DNA of 17,941 nucleotides, taken from Gemmatimonadota bacterium. Its GTDB lineage: Bacteria > Latescibacterota > UBA2968. Of the stretch, positions 7,958-15,008 are shown one piece after another. The notes below the pieces were generated by a model, which was given only the letters and a program-made list of their open reading frames with translations, was not told the DNA's origin and did no database searches. The stretch's first letter is position 1; each line of letters opens with the position of its first letter. The translations under genes and the position numbers were made by a program. The stretch lies in contig PAXL01000038.1 in the NCBI GenBank assembly GCA_002714465.1, forward strand, positions 3,163 to 21,103. The letters run 5' to 3'.

Positions 7958-9052
7958 TTGGCACTCTCTGTCGGAATTGTGGGGTTACCCAACGTGGGGA
8001 AGTCGACGCTGTTCAATGCGTTGACCCGTACAGCGGTTGAGGCATCCGCATACCCGTTCTGCACGGTCGAGCCGAATGTTGGTATTGTAGAAGTACCGGA
8101 CGAACGTCTCGCAAGCCTCGAGAGTCTCCTGAAGCCCGAGTCAGTCGTCTCTGCACAGGTTAGGTTTGTAGATATCGCAGGGCTTGTGAAGGGAGCAAGC
8201 CAGGGGGAAGGTCTTGGCAACCAATTCCTGGCGAACATTCGAGAGTGCGATGCCTTGGTTCACGTGGTTCGGTGTTTCGAGGATGAGCAAGTTGCGCACG
8301 TGGACGGCGCAGTAGATCCCGTTCGGGACGTCGAAACAATCGATGCGGAGCTCATGCTCGCTGACTTGGAGACCGCGGTGCGAGGGAAGGAACGTGTCGG
8401 GAAGATCCTGCGCGCAAATCCCAGAGGTCCTGAAAAGCTGGAATTGGATTCACTAGAGGCGGCAACGGAAGCTTTGACGAGGGGAGAGCCCTTGCGTTCT
8501 GTTGCGCTCGGAAAAGAGGCCGGCGCGGTCCTCCATTCCTACAACTTCCTGACTATGAAGCGTGTGCTCTTCTTGGCCAATGTAGGGGAGGCGTATTTGC
8601 CCGATGGGGGGGAGCAAACGGACAGGCTCCGAACGCTGCATCCCGACAGTGAGGTCGTGCCGGTCTGTGCGCAGGTAGAGTCAGAAATCGCCGAACTTGA
8701 CTCCGAAGACCGGCTGACTTTCCTACAGGACTACGGACTGGAATCCACCGGGATCGCCCGTCTTATCCTGTCCGCCCATCGTTTGCTTGAGCTGATCTCA
8801 TTTTATACGACAGCGAACGAAAAGCTCCAGGCATGGCAGGTCACCAGCGGATCTTCAGCCCCACAAGCCGCCGGGAGAATACATTCTGACATGGAGAACG
8901 GATTCATTCGGGCCGAAGTGGCGTCGTACGAGCATATCCTCCAAGCCAGGGGGATGGAAACTTTGAGAGAATCAGGGCGTCTACGAGTTGAAGGCCGTGA
9001 TTATGTGGTTCAGGATGGTGATGTGATTCGGTTCCTGTTCAAGGCTAAGTAG
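7958..9052 (+). CDS. ychF: Obg-family ATPase YchF/OLA1
   Basis: This 364-residue protein is essentially the length of E. coli YchF. G1 is GLPNVGKST (9-17). G3 is DIAGLVKGAS (from 72), and GEGLGNQFLANIRECDAL is highly conserved in the family. The G4 position reads NVGE (218-221) instead of NKxD, which is known to shift YchF specificity from GTP to ATP. A TGS domain forms the C-terminus (GFIRAEVASYEH...DGDVIRFLF). YchF binds ribosomes and acts in translation and stress responses. The start is TTG 7958, with AAGGAA 5 bases upstream. It stands between a hairpin and the next promoter, so it may be monocistronic. Confidence 0.95.
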   Translation: MALSVGIVGLPNVGKSTLFNALTRTAVEASAYPFCTVEPNVGIVEVPDERLASLESLLKPESVVSAQVRFVDIAGLVKGASQGEGLGNQFLANIRECDALVHVVRCFEDEQVAHVDGAVDPVRDVETIDAELMLADLETAVRGKERVGKILRANPRGPEKLELDSLEAATEALTRGEPLRSVALGKEAGAVLHSYNFLTMKRVLFLANVGEAYLPDGGEQTDRLRTLHPDSEVVPVCAQVESEIAELDSEDRLTFLQDYGLESTGIARLILSAHRLLELISFYTTANEKLQAWQVTSGSSAPQAAGRIHSDMENGFIRAEVASYEHILQARGMETLRESGRLRVEGRDYVVQDGDVIRFLFKAK

Positions 9053-9060
9053 GCGTAAAC

Positions 9061-9089
9061 TTGTGTCGCTAAACGGCTTCCGGTATATT
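9061..9089 (+). promoter_or_regulatory. Promoter of the beta-barrel operon
   Basis: TTGTGT (9061-9066) and TATATT (9084-9089) are spaced exactly 17 bp apart. A small leader hairpin CGCCT-GCT-AGGCG (9108-9120) and a strong SD follow. Confidence 0.5.
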
Positions 9090-9162
9090 CGAACATTAGT
9101 CTTAGCACGCCTGCTAGGCGAATCTGGATCCATTGAGGTGCTGCTACTAAGGAGGGACAAAC

Positions 9163-9708
9163 GTGCGTTGTCGGCTGATCGCTTTGGCTTGTTTTACCAT
9201 TATCTCGTTGCCCGGCCAAGGTCAAGCTCTTGGGTTCGGTGGTATCGGGGCCAGCGTTGGGCTTGATCTAACTCAGTCGGGAGTAATGATCTCCCCGACG
9301 GTGACCGGTACTGGCACAAGCTTCAACTCCGCTCGATTGGCAGTGGGTGGATTCGTAAATCTGGGTGAAATCGTAATTGAAAATCTCGATCTTGTCCCCG
9401 GCTTGGATACTGTTATTGAGAGCGACCTCAAGATTTACGTGATCAACACGGAAGCTCGCTACCGTTTCTACCAGAAGAACAAGGCGATCGGGTATGCCGG
9501 CGCTGGGGTTGGTGTCCATCTTTTCCGGCCTGAAGCCGGGACTGGCGCAACGAACGAGACAAAGGGGAGCTTGAACATTCCTCTAGGGTATCAGAAGCAG
9601 ATGGGTGGTGGCTTGGGGTGGTTCACGGAGATGAAGATCGTGATCGCCGACAGCCAGATCGACAGCTCGTTTCGGTTCAGCGTAGGGTTGGTATTGGGCG
9701 CATTCTAA
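9163..9708 (+). CDS. Outer-membrane beta-barrel protein (OmpA/OmpX-like size)
   Basis: This 181-residue protein begins with a short basic n-region and hydrophobic core (RLIALACFTIISLPGQGQA). A Sec signal peptide likely ends near residue 22. The mature part is made of alternating amphipathic strands such as ARLAVGGFVNLGEI, TEARYRFYQ, GYAGAGVGVHLF and GGLGWFTEMKIVI. It ends FRFSVGLVLGAF, an outer-membrane insertion signal with a terminal Phe. About eight strands would fit. GTG 9163 follows AAGGAGGG at 9150. I do not recognise a specific family; a small porin-like or surface-stability protein is most likely. It is followed 11 bases later by a 32-residue basic peptide in the same transcript. Confidence 0.75.
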   Translation: MRCRLIALACFTIISLPGQGQALGFGGIGASVGLDLTQSGVMISPTVTGTGTSFNSARLAVGGFVNLGEIVIENLDLVPGLDTVIESDLKIYVINTEARYRFYQKNKAIGYAGAGVGVHLFRPEAGTGATNETKGSLNIPLGYQKQMGGGLGWFTEMKIVIADSQIDSSFRFSVGLVLGAF

Positions 9709-9719
9709 GGGAGGGCCAG

Positions 9720-9818
9720 ATGGCAAGGGAACGACAGAAGGAACTGCGCAGGCGGCGACAGCGTCGGAAGAAGAGACTTAAAACGAAGCGACGTGAAGGC
9801 CGCACAAGCAGACGCTAA
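9720..9818 (+). CDS. Tiny Arg/Lys-rich peptide, 32 residues
   Basis: ATG 9720 is preceded by GGGAGGG (9709-9715). It opens a 32-residue peptide starting MARERQKELRRRRQ, with 14 Arg and 5 Lys against 3 Glu. It is clearly basic and probably helical and RNA-binding. It sits directly between the beta-barrel stop and a very strong terminator whose stem begins inside its own stop codon, so the transcript is built to include it. Very small basic bacterial ribosomal proteins (bL36, bTHX or COX24/mS38-like) have similar composition, but I see no diagnostic match. It is too short for ordinary gene callers. Codon use is like its neighbours. Confidence 0.55.
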   Translation: MARERQKELRRRRQRRKKRLKTKRREGRTSRR

Positions 9819-9865
9819 AACAGAAAGAGCGACGATCACTCGTGGATCGTCGCTCTTTCTGTTTT
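9817..9865 (+). terminator. Very strong intrinsic terminator
   Basis: A perfect 21-bp stem is formed by 9817-9837 and 9845-9865, with a 7-base loop ACTCGTG. The stem is GC-rich at the loop (GAGCGACGATC), with A tract at the 5' foot and T tract at the 3' foot. It should work in both directions and also insulates the convergent heparinase-like gene. Confidence 0.9.
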
Positions 9866-10110
9866 CGATAGTCTCGGCAATTTTGGACTAAAGGATACCC
9901 TGACAACCTTGTTGTGAAGAGTTCGGACGCACCCTAACGGGCGTGGCTGATTCAACAGCTGATCAGGGTACAGGCGAGTGCACCAAGAGGATTTCGCGTA
10001 GGGTGATAGAGCGATCGATTGACGGCAGCAGATACTGTCGGTCCCGGGACTGACAAGACTTTATGCACCTGTCCTTTACCCTATGAACAGGATGCTGCGT
10101 TGCGGGAAAT
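9866..10110. other. Structured convergent intergenic region, no gene recognised
   Basis: No protein-like frame is supported here. TACCCTGA (9896-9903) and TCAGGGTA (9963-9970) pair exactly and enclose three small hairpins: CAAC-CTT-GTTG with its flanking pair, CGCaCCC-TAAC-GGGcGTG (9928-9945) and GCTG-ATTCAA-CAGC (9946-9959). Further on is a near-perfect 20-bp palindrome TGTCGGTCCCGGGACTGACA (10036-10055). The function is unknown. Confidence 0.4.
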
Positions 10111-12039
10111 TCACCCCAGCTCTTCGCACGCCGAGATTTGGTATTTCACCTGCCCCGTCTCGGAAGGAGAGATGAACGAAAAAACAACCCGATGGAGTAT
10201 GTCTCCCCACGCACTATTGAGTCTCGGATCATCGATCGGCATCGCCTCGATAGTTGCCGACAGCATGGTCGTGTCGTACAAAATCGTGCCTCCACCCGAT
10301 GTCCTGCCGTCGCTGAACTCGCGCGGATTCAAAACGACAGCGCCTAGCTCATCGATCGTCACCTCTGCAGGGGTGACAACAGAGCTGCTGATCTCGTTCG
10401 GCGTCTTCATCAGCGTAAAGGCATCCCGGATTGTGATACCCTTGCCGCGTTCGAAATCGATCGTTCTCTGCCACGATACGATTTCTGCTTCTTCCGGGTA
10501 AGCCGACGCGATATCAAGGCTGAAGACCGCTCGTTCATCGGTCGAGGAGTAGGAGACATTGGTCGCCTCGAAATCTGCACCGGGAGACTGCTGAACACCG
10601 TCTATTTTTGGGAGCAGACTGTGATACGCGGATTGCATCGTCCAGATGTCATATCGCTCGGGACTGAAGGTTTTTCGGGTATATGTCTCGACACCCGCGT
10701 CGACTATCAGAGGTCTTCCGTTTGTATAGACGATAAAACTACCGATGTCGTTGTGGTTGTGCGACTCCTCATTATGACCGCCTTTTGCGGCTAGGTATAG
10801 CCCGTCAACGGATCCGCCGTTATCGCGGGCGATCGCGACCTGGATCTCGGGCAGCCATACATCCCTTGGGAGGGGCGGCTGTGGCCTCTGTGCAAGCAGG
10901 TCTTCTGCGTTGTTGAGGGCTCGTAGCTGGCGTCCGATGCTTTCCAGGAAACCGGACGTGGTTACCCCCTGCTCTTCGGCCGCCCAGGCGCCGAAAGCCA
11001 TCATTGCTTCGTCGTTTATGCGCTTGCCGTATAGGAAGGTTAGAGCAGGTGGGGGGACGAGGATCGGTGGGGCGTCTGCAAAGTTGACGAAGTAGCGGTC
11101 GTTGATGTGCGCGCGGTAGATGAACCTACCGATCTCACGTATGAGTGGCTCGTCATAGCAGTCGATGTGCCCTGCCGTGGCAGATTGGAGCCAGTCGAGA
11201 CACTCGAACAGAGACGCGCCTGCACGGCCCCAGTATCCCGGACCTTCGTCGCATCCCCCGTCACGCGGGTAGGGATCGATGAACCTGTCGACGCAGTGTA
11301 TCATCTTGTGGACGGATTCGATTCGCCGGTCGGGGTTCCGCTCCATCAACAACGTCGTGATCAGCCAGTTTGAGCAGATCCATGGATTCCAGTTGTTGAC
11401 GCGACGTTTCGACGGCTTGCCATCTGATGACTTGCGTGTTTCCTGATGCCCCATCCACCAGAAGTCATCCCGCTCGTGAACCGGCGTCAAGATACGGTGC
11501 TGTATCTCCAGTTCGATCCTTTGACGGATCAACAGTGAGACCTCATCAAGTGCAGGGCCTAGCAGATAGTCGGTCCAAGACAGGAGGGCGGACGTCTCTG
11601 CAGCGAACAAATCGACGGTAGGCTCTGAAATGTCGGGGAGTCCAGGGCCAGCCTTCTGCGCCGTGAGATGCGGTGTGACGCCCCAATAAGATTCTTCGCA
11701 GATCGCCCAGATGCCGTTGATAATGTCGTCGATGAAACGACCGTCGCCTTCGATGCACTCGGCGATGACAAGGTCGCACAGCGTCGTTCTTCGGATGCCC
11801 CAGAGATGGATGTCGTGGTCCTGTTTGCCTGTGCGGACGAAGTCGAGAAAAAGCCAGGCGTTGATGGGGGGCCACTCGAATCCGAGCGATTTTTCGCCGC
11901 GGGAAACGTGCGCATCGCGGAGCTTCTCGGGCAGTTCAGTCCAGGCAGCGCGGTCAGATCCCCTGGGGTAGGGTGTGTAATTCTCCCTTGGTGTCAGGAT
12001 CTCGCGTAGGTGTTCTAGTGATACACGTTCGGACAGCAT
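10111..12039 (-). CDS. Heparinase II/III-like polysaccharide lyase family protein
   Basis: This 642-residue protein has an N-terminal alpha/alpha toroid and a C-terminal beta-sandwich, the plan of heparinase II/III-like lyases. Visible family motifs are NNWNPW (215-220), DEGPGYWGRAG (264-274, with a candidate catalytic Tyr269) and SHNHNDIGSFIVYTNGRPLIVDAG (from 426). The last motif includes the His-Asn-His-Asn-Asp segment where a catalytic or metal-binding His is expected. Such enzymes cleave uronic-acid polysaccharides by beta-elimination. No signal peptide is seen at the N-terminus (MLSERVSLEHLREIL), so it may act in the cytoplasm on imported oligosaccharides. The ATG is at 12039 with only a weak AGAAG SD. 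It is probably last in a minus-strand operon, 90 bases after the zinc-ribbon gene. Confidence 0.82.
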   Translation of the reverse strand: MLSERVSLEHLREILTPRENYTPYPRGSDRAAWTELPEKLRDAHVSRGEKSLGFEWPPINAWLFLDFVRTGKQDHDIHLWGIRRTTLCDLVIAECIEGDGRFIDDIINGIWAICEESYWGVTPHLTAQKAGPGLPDISEPTVDLFAAETSALLSWTDYLLGPALDEVSLLIRQRIELEIQHRILTPVHERDDFWWMGHQETRKSSDGKPSKRRVNNWNPWICSNWLITTLLMERNPDRRIESVHKMIHCVDRFIDPYPRDGGCDEGPGYWGRAGASLFECLDWLQSATAGHIDCYDEPLIREIGRFIYRAHINDRYFVNFADAPPILVPPPALTFLYGKRINDEAMMAFGAWAAEEQGVTTSGFLESIGRQLRALNNAEDLLAQRPQPPLPRDVWLPEIQVAIARDNGGSVDGLYLAAKGGHNEESHNHNDIGSFIVYTNGRPLIVDAGVETYTRKTFSPERYDIWTMQSAYHSLLPKIDGVQQSPGADFEATNVSYSSTDERAVFSLDIASAYPEEAEIVSWQRTIDFERGKGITIRDAFTLMKTPNEISSSVVTPAEVTIDELGAVVLNPREFSDGRTSGGGTILYDTTMLSATIEAMPIDDPRLNSAWGDILHRVVFSFISPSETGQVKYQISACEELG

Positions 12040-12060
12040 CGCGTCTTCTATCTATGAAGG

Positions 12061-12079
12061 CGGAGTACTGTTAACTCCG
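12061..12079. repeat. Inverted repeat between zinc-ribbon and heparinase-like genes
   Basis: CGGAGT (12061-12066) and ACTCCG (12074-12079) form a 6-bp hairpin with a 7-base loop, about 20 bases before the heparinase-like start codon. There is no T tract. It could be an operator or a mRNA structure; nothing decides between them. Confidence 0.35.
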
Positions 12080-12129
12080 TGACTACGTATTGCCTTCATG
12101 GTTTTTTCGGAATGTCTATAAGGGAAAAG

Positions 12130-12597
12130 TTAGGGGTCGGAATAGCCTTGGGAACGCCCTTCGTAAACATCTGCTATGTGCAGATCGAATCCTTTATGTT
12201 CGTGGTTTTTTCTAGCGCCCCTGAATATTGTCTTGCAGGCGTAGCAGACGGTAACTTCTGGCAGGAGAATGTAGAGCAAGGCATCGAAGACGACCGCGAC
12301 ACCAAGAGCTACATAGAACAGGAACGGTTTGTCGACCCACACAAAATACAGTCCGGCCAGAGCGCAGATGATGACCACCCCGAGACCGAGATTCCGATTG
12401 AAGTCTTTTTGGATGTAAAAGGCCCGCTTCCCGCAGGAAGGACAGGTGTCTATAGTGTTGTCGTCACGGATCCTATTGCTGAAGGCAATTCGGACAGGCG
12501 TATTGCAAGACAGACACGCCGTATCTCTTTCGTGATCGGTCGCGGAGTCAAATTGGAGCTCAGACTCGCAGTTCTGGCAGTAGGTGGTGATGCGCAC
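12130..12597 (-). CDS. Zinc-ribbon membrane protein of unknown function
   Basis: This 155-residue protein has four CxxC pairs: Cys7/10, Cys28/31, Cys52/55 and Cys118/121. The first three lie before two transmembrane segments (about 69-89 and 92-112) and the last just after them. The pattern TCPSCGKRAFYIQKDFNRNLG...LPEVTVCYACKTIFRG...HKGFDLHIAD looks like a conserved uncharacterised family rather than a random frame. The Cys pairs probably make two zinc ribbons on the cytoplasmic face. I chose GTG 12597, one base after the stop of the membrane gene; there is no clear SD, so coupling is likely. An ATG at 12675 would overlap that gene by 77 bases. The function is unknown; it may be a partner of the preceding 8-TM protein. 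Confidence 0.7.
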   Translation of the reverse strand: MRITTYCQNCESELQFDSATDHERDTACLSCNTPVRIAFSNRIRDDNTIDTCPSCGKRAFYIQKDFNRNLGLGVVIICALAGLYFVWVDKPFLFYVALGVAVVFDALLYILLPEVTVCYACKTIFRGARKNHEHKGFDLHIADVYEGRSQGYSDP

Positions 12598-12598
12598 G

Positions 12599-13396
12599 CT
12601 AGACCGGTAGATGTGTCGTGTGGTAGAGGAATCCCGAAAGTGTCTCACCGACCAAGACGAAGATAGTGCCCACATACAGCAGGCCTGTTGCTGACTGTGT
12701 CGCGTTTAGCTTGACCGTTTCCCAAGTCATATAGCAGATGACAATCGGGCCGATCAGCCCGAACAGGCTTCGCGCCCAAAACAACAGGCCCTGTAGCCTC
12801 CCGAAACCTTCGACAGTTTCAGCGATCTCGGCGACTGTTGAGGATGCGCCAAGATACAACACAAGTCCTAGGATGATGGTCTTGGCCACAGTTGAAAGGA
12901 TCATCAGCTTTGTCAACTTCCGAAGCGGATCGATCGAAAGGGTCGGCAGGACAAGATACCAATGCCCTAGGGCCATGGCGAAGATAACGGACCCTAGGAA
13001 TAGCGCCGTCGCGATCATGTAGATTGCCGCACTGATCGCGACCCAGGCAGGCCAGTCCACTGGTGCGCCAAGGTAGCCTAGCCAAACCAGGCCAGCCGTC
13101 CCGCTCAGCGCGGGGAGCGGCAAGAGTCGTCTCGCGATGCTTAGTCGGTCGAGAAGAATGAGGGCAAATAAGATGACGGTCAGGATGAGTGAGACGGTGA
13201 GCCCCGTCAAGGTCGCGATGGGAAGCGGTCCCGCGACAAGCAGCGATCCGCCAAGAAGGAGTCCGCAGATAACCGTGCAGAATCGGAAGAAGCTCTTGCC
13301 TGCCTCGTCAGGAATGAGACTGATCGACCACAGTCCGCCGACTGCCAGCTGGCTGAAGAGTAGAAATGTCAAAGCCTTATACACACGAACCCCCAT
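12599..13396 (-). CDS. Polytopic membrane protein (about 8 TM), unknown function
   Basis: This 265-residue protein is strongly hydrophobic throughout, with about eight predicted helices. Polar marks inside or near the membrane include GHWYLVLPTLSIDPLRKL between helices 5 and 6, and MTWETVKLNATQSATGLLYV before the last helix. The C-terminus GETLSGFLYHTT carries another His. The His in GHWYL and YHTT could bind a heme or metal, but this is a guess. I do not recognise the family. The start is uncertain: ATG 13396 has no SD, GTG 13384 follows a G run, and TTG 13435 is further upstream. It is first in a minus-strand operon with the zinc-ribbon gene (1-base gap) and probably the heparinase-like gene. 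Confidence 0.7.
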   Translation of the reverse strand: MGVRVYKALTFLLFSQLAVGGLWSISLIPDEAGKSFFRFCTVICGLLLGGSLLVAGPLPIATLTGLTVSLILTVILFALILLDRLSIARRLLPLPALSGTAGLVWLGYLGAPVDWPAWVAISAAIYMIATALFLGSVIFAMALGHWYLVLPTLSIDPLRKLTKLMILSTVAKTIILGLVLYLGASSTVAEIAETVEGFGRLQGLLFWARSLFGLIGPIVICYMTWETVKLNATQSATGLLYVGTIFVLVGETLSGFLYHTTHLPV

Positions 13397-13425
13397 AAAG
13401 TTGTTGGAATATATGGGTTGTCTTG

Positions 13426-13641
13426 ATGAAGGCAAATAGACCGGAAAGAATTGCGGGACAGATTCCGATCAGGTGTTTCGCTGGCTTGTTACTGTTCGGC
13501 TTCTGTGTTTGGTCGTGTGGCAACGACATATCGCCTGTGAATTTTCTTTGGTATGGGTTCTTCTTGTATTGCTATTTGCTGGTGTTAGATGCCGTTAAAG
13601 ACCGCCTAGCTACTGCGTGCTTTCTGAAAGATTGTCCATAA
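13426..13641 (+). CDS. Possible small membrane protein upstream of mobA
   Basis: ATG 13426 opens a 71-residue frame with two hydrophobic stretches (about 18-31 and 40-56), a short basic N-terminus and five Cys. The stop codon overlaps the start of the mobA SD, which would suit translational coupling. The start lies only 30 bp from the start of the divergent membrane gene, and no good SD is visible. A chance frame in T-rich promoter DNA is therefore quite possible. No family is recognised. Confidence 0.3.
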   Translation: MKANRPERIAGQIPIRCFAGLLLFGFCVWSCGNDISPVNFLWYGFFLYCYLLVLDAVKDRLATACFLKDCP

Positions 13642-13652
13642 AGGAACGGTCC

Positions 13653-14258
13653 ATGCAAGTGATCGAGGAGACAAGACAAGCGATTGTTCTGGCGGGCGGC
13701 GAGAGCCGGCGTATGGGGCAGGCCAAGGTTTGGCTTGACTTTGGTGGCGAGGCCCTGCTGACACGGATTTGCAGGACTGTGTCGCAGGTTGTTAGCCGCG
13801 TCGTTGTGGTGAGTGCTTGTGGTCAGGAACTCCCAATACTTGATGACCGGTGCGTCGTTGTCGAGGATAAACTAATCAGCGAGGGCCCCCTGGCAGGGTT
13901 GGGAAGTGGGCTTGAGGCAATCGGACAGACTGGGGTCGTCTTTGTCTGCGGATGTGACCATCCCTTTTTGACACCGGGCTTTCTTTCGTTCCTGCTTGAT
14001 TCTCTTGGCGAGGGTGATTGTGCAACAGTCGCCTCGGATCATCCACAGCCGCTTTGTGCGTGGTATCGTGTGTGTGCGCTTGGTCACGTGCAGCAACTGG
14101 TTAATGCCGGTGAGCGGCGGCTTTCCCAGATTCTGGTTCCTCTGAAGATCAGTGAAGTCTCTCCGGCCTCACTAGGTGAAAACATTCGGGCTTCGATTGG
14201 GATCAACACACCGAAAGAATACATAGCAGCTCTTCGGACTTTCGATTCGCGAGCTTGA
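13653..14258 (+). CDS. mobA: Molybdenum cofactor guanylyltransferase MobA
   Basis: This 201-residue protein has the nucleotidyltransferase opening LAGGESRRMGQAK (13-25), the EGPLAGL segment (77-83), GCDHPFLTP (about 100-108, usual 'cDmPfl'), QPLCAWYR (usual 'ePLcavy.') and the C-terminal INTPKEY. MobA joins GMP from GTP to molybdopterin to make the MGD form used by DMSO-reductase-family enzymes. The nearby hydroxylase family normally uses the CMP form made by MocA, a close relative. A MocA-like role cannot be excluded by eye, but GGESRRMG favours MobA. ATG 13653 follows AAAGGAAC (13640-13647). It precedes the PCD-like gene. Confidence 0.85.
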   Translation: MQVIEETRQAIVLAGGESRRMGQAKVWLDFGGEALLTRICRTVSQVVSRVVVVSACGQELPILDDRCVVVEDKLISEGPLAGLGSGLEAIGQTGVVFVCGCDHPFLTPGFLSFLLDSLGEGDCATVASDHPQPLCAWYRVCALGHVQQLVNAGERRLSQILVPLKISEVSPASLGENIRASIGINTPKEYIAALRTFDSRA

Positions 14259-14282
14259 TGCCTCTTCCCTGCGTGATATATT
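14255..14282 (+). promoter_or_regulatory. Promoter candidate for the PCD-like gene, overlapping the mobA stop
   Basis: TTGATG (14255-14260) and an extended -10 TGATATATT (TATATT 14277-14282) have 16-bp spacing. The gene may thus be transcribed both with mobA and separately. Confidence 0.4.
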
Positions 14283-14310
14283 TTCTTTAACCTGCGAATG
14301 GAGGACACAG

Positions 14311-14619
14311 ATGAAAGTCGAAGACAAGTCGCTCGTAAGCGAAGAGGAAATCCAGTCCGAGTTGAGTGAGCTCAACGGCTGGACCTATGATGCGGAGAAA
14401 AGAGAACTGACTCGGGTGTGGTCGTTTGAGAAATTTGTCCCCACGATGGTGTTTATCCGCAAGCTAACAGAGGTCATGGACACGGAAAACCACCACTCAA
14501 ACCTTGCTCTGGATGGGCGTTCCAAGACGCTGATTGTGAGCATCACGACCTTCAGCGAGAACGCCGTTACACGTGCCGACTTGGAGTTTGCACGAATTGT
14601 CGATCAGCTCGAATTCTAG
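14311..14619 (+). CDS. Pterin-4a-carbinolamine dehydratase-like protein (COG2154 family)
   Basis: This 102-residue protein is the normal family size. It has the opening LNGWTYDAEKRELTRVWSFEKF, the central MDTENHHSNL with the catalytic His pair 61-62, and a later conserved Asp90. In the best-known enzymes a third active-site His follows about 18 residues after the pair in 'LSTH'; the aligned residue here appears to be Phe81 (SITTF). It may be a divergent or non-catalytic member. Known members dehydrate 4a-hydroxy-tetrahydropterin for phenylalanine hydroxylase, and comparative genomics has linked other members to molybdopterin enzymes. Its place 52 bases after mobA fits the latter. GGAGG precedes ATG 14311. 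Confidence 0.85.
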   Translation: MKVEDKSLVSEEEIQSELSELNGWTYDAEKRELTRVWSFEKFVPTMVFIRKLTEVMDTENHHSNLALDGRSKTLIVSITTFSENAVTRADLEFARIVDQLEF

Positions 14620-15008
14620 GGACACAACCAAAGAGTAACCGTTGGATGTAAAGGTATTTCCGAGACTTTTGAGATAGGGAACAACACATAGCCAAGCGAC
14701 GATCAAGAGAGTCAATGGCTTGAGGGGCGATTTCGGCAGCAAAGGGTGATTGCTAGATATGGAGAATGCGCTGGCTTGTTTCTATTTGGCGTATCGCCAC
14801 AAACGTGCGCAGACCCTGAGAATTTTATCATGTCAAAAGAATATGCCAATAAACTGTAAGTGCCTGTTGTATAACCAGTTATTGTAAGTGTCGGCGAGCG
14901 AAGGGTGGGCCGGATTAGCCTAATCCCTTGTCAGGGCAGGCATTTAAGTTATCTTTACGGTCACTACTTGATTTCTCCCCGAGTTCGTAAAGGAGGAAGG
15001 TGCCGATT
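14620..15008. other. Intergenic region, no gene supported
   Basis: There are only short frames with no SD, such as 14758-14886, which would give 42 unremarkable residues. It holds a direct TGTAAGTG pair (near 14856 and 14884), and a palindrome and promoter described separately. The first 250 bases hold nothing that I recognise. Confidence 0.5.
14912..14955 (+). promoter_or_regulatory. Palindrome next to a promoter for the CGWS glutaredoxin-like gene
   Basis: GGATTAGCCTAATCC (14912-14926) is a perfect 6-bp inverted repeat with a 3-base centre. It touches a -35 TTGTCA (14928-14933), followed 16 bp later by -10 TATCTT (14950-14955). An outer AAGGG/CCCTT pair (14901-14905, 14925-14929) is also present. 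The position beside the -35 suits an operator. Confidence 0.4.

Noticed and set aside
9896..9970. A tRNA gene
   Set aside because: No CCA or canonical T-loop spacing, wrong anticodon-arm geometry, and two unpaired bases between the last hairpin and the closing stem.
10019..10501. 160-residue plus-strand frame at the end of the heparinase-like gene
   Set aside because: Most of it is antisense to the conserved C-terminal domain of the lyase-like protein; there is no SD.
14497..14742. 81-residue minus-strand frame overlapping the PCD-like gene
   Set aside because: It lies largely antisense to a well-supported conserved gene and shows no motif or SD.
14758..14886. 42-residue plus-strand frame in the gap before the CGWS gene
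   Set aside because: No SD and unremarkable composition; it is best taken as chance.
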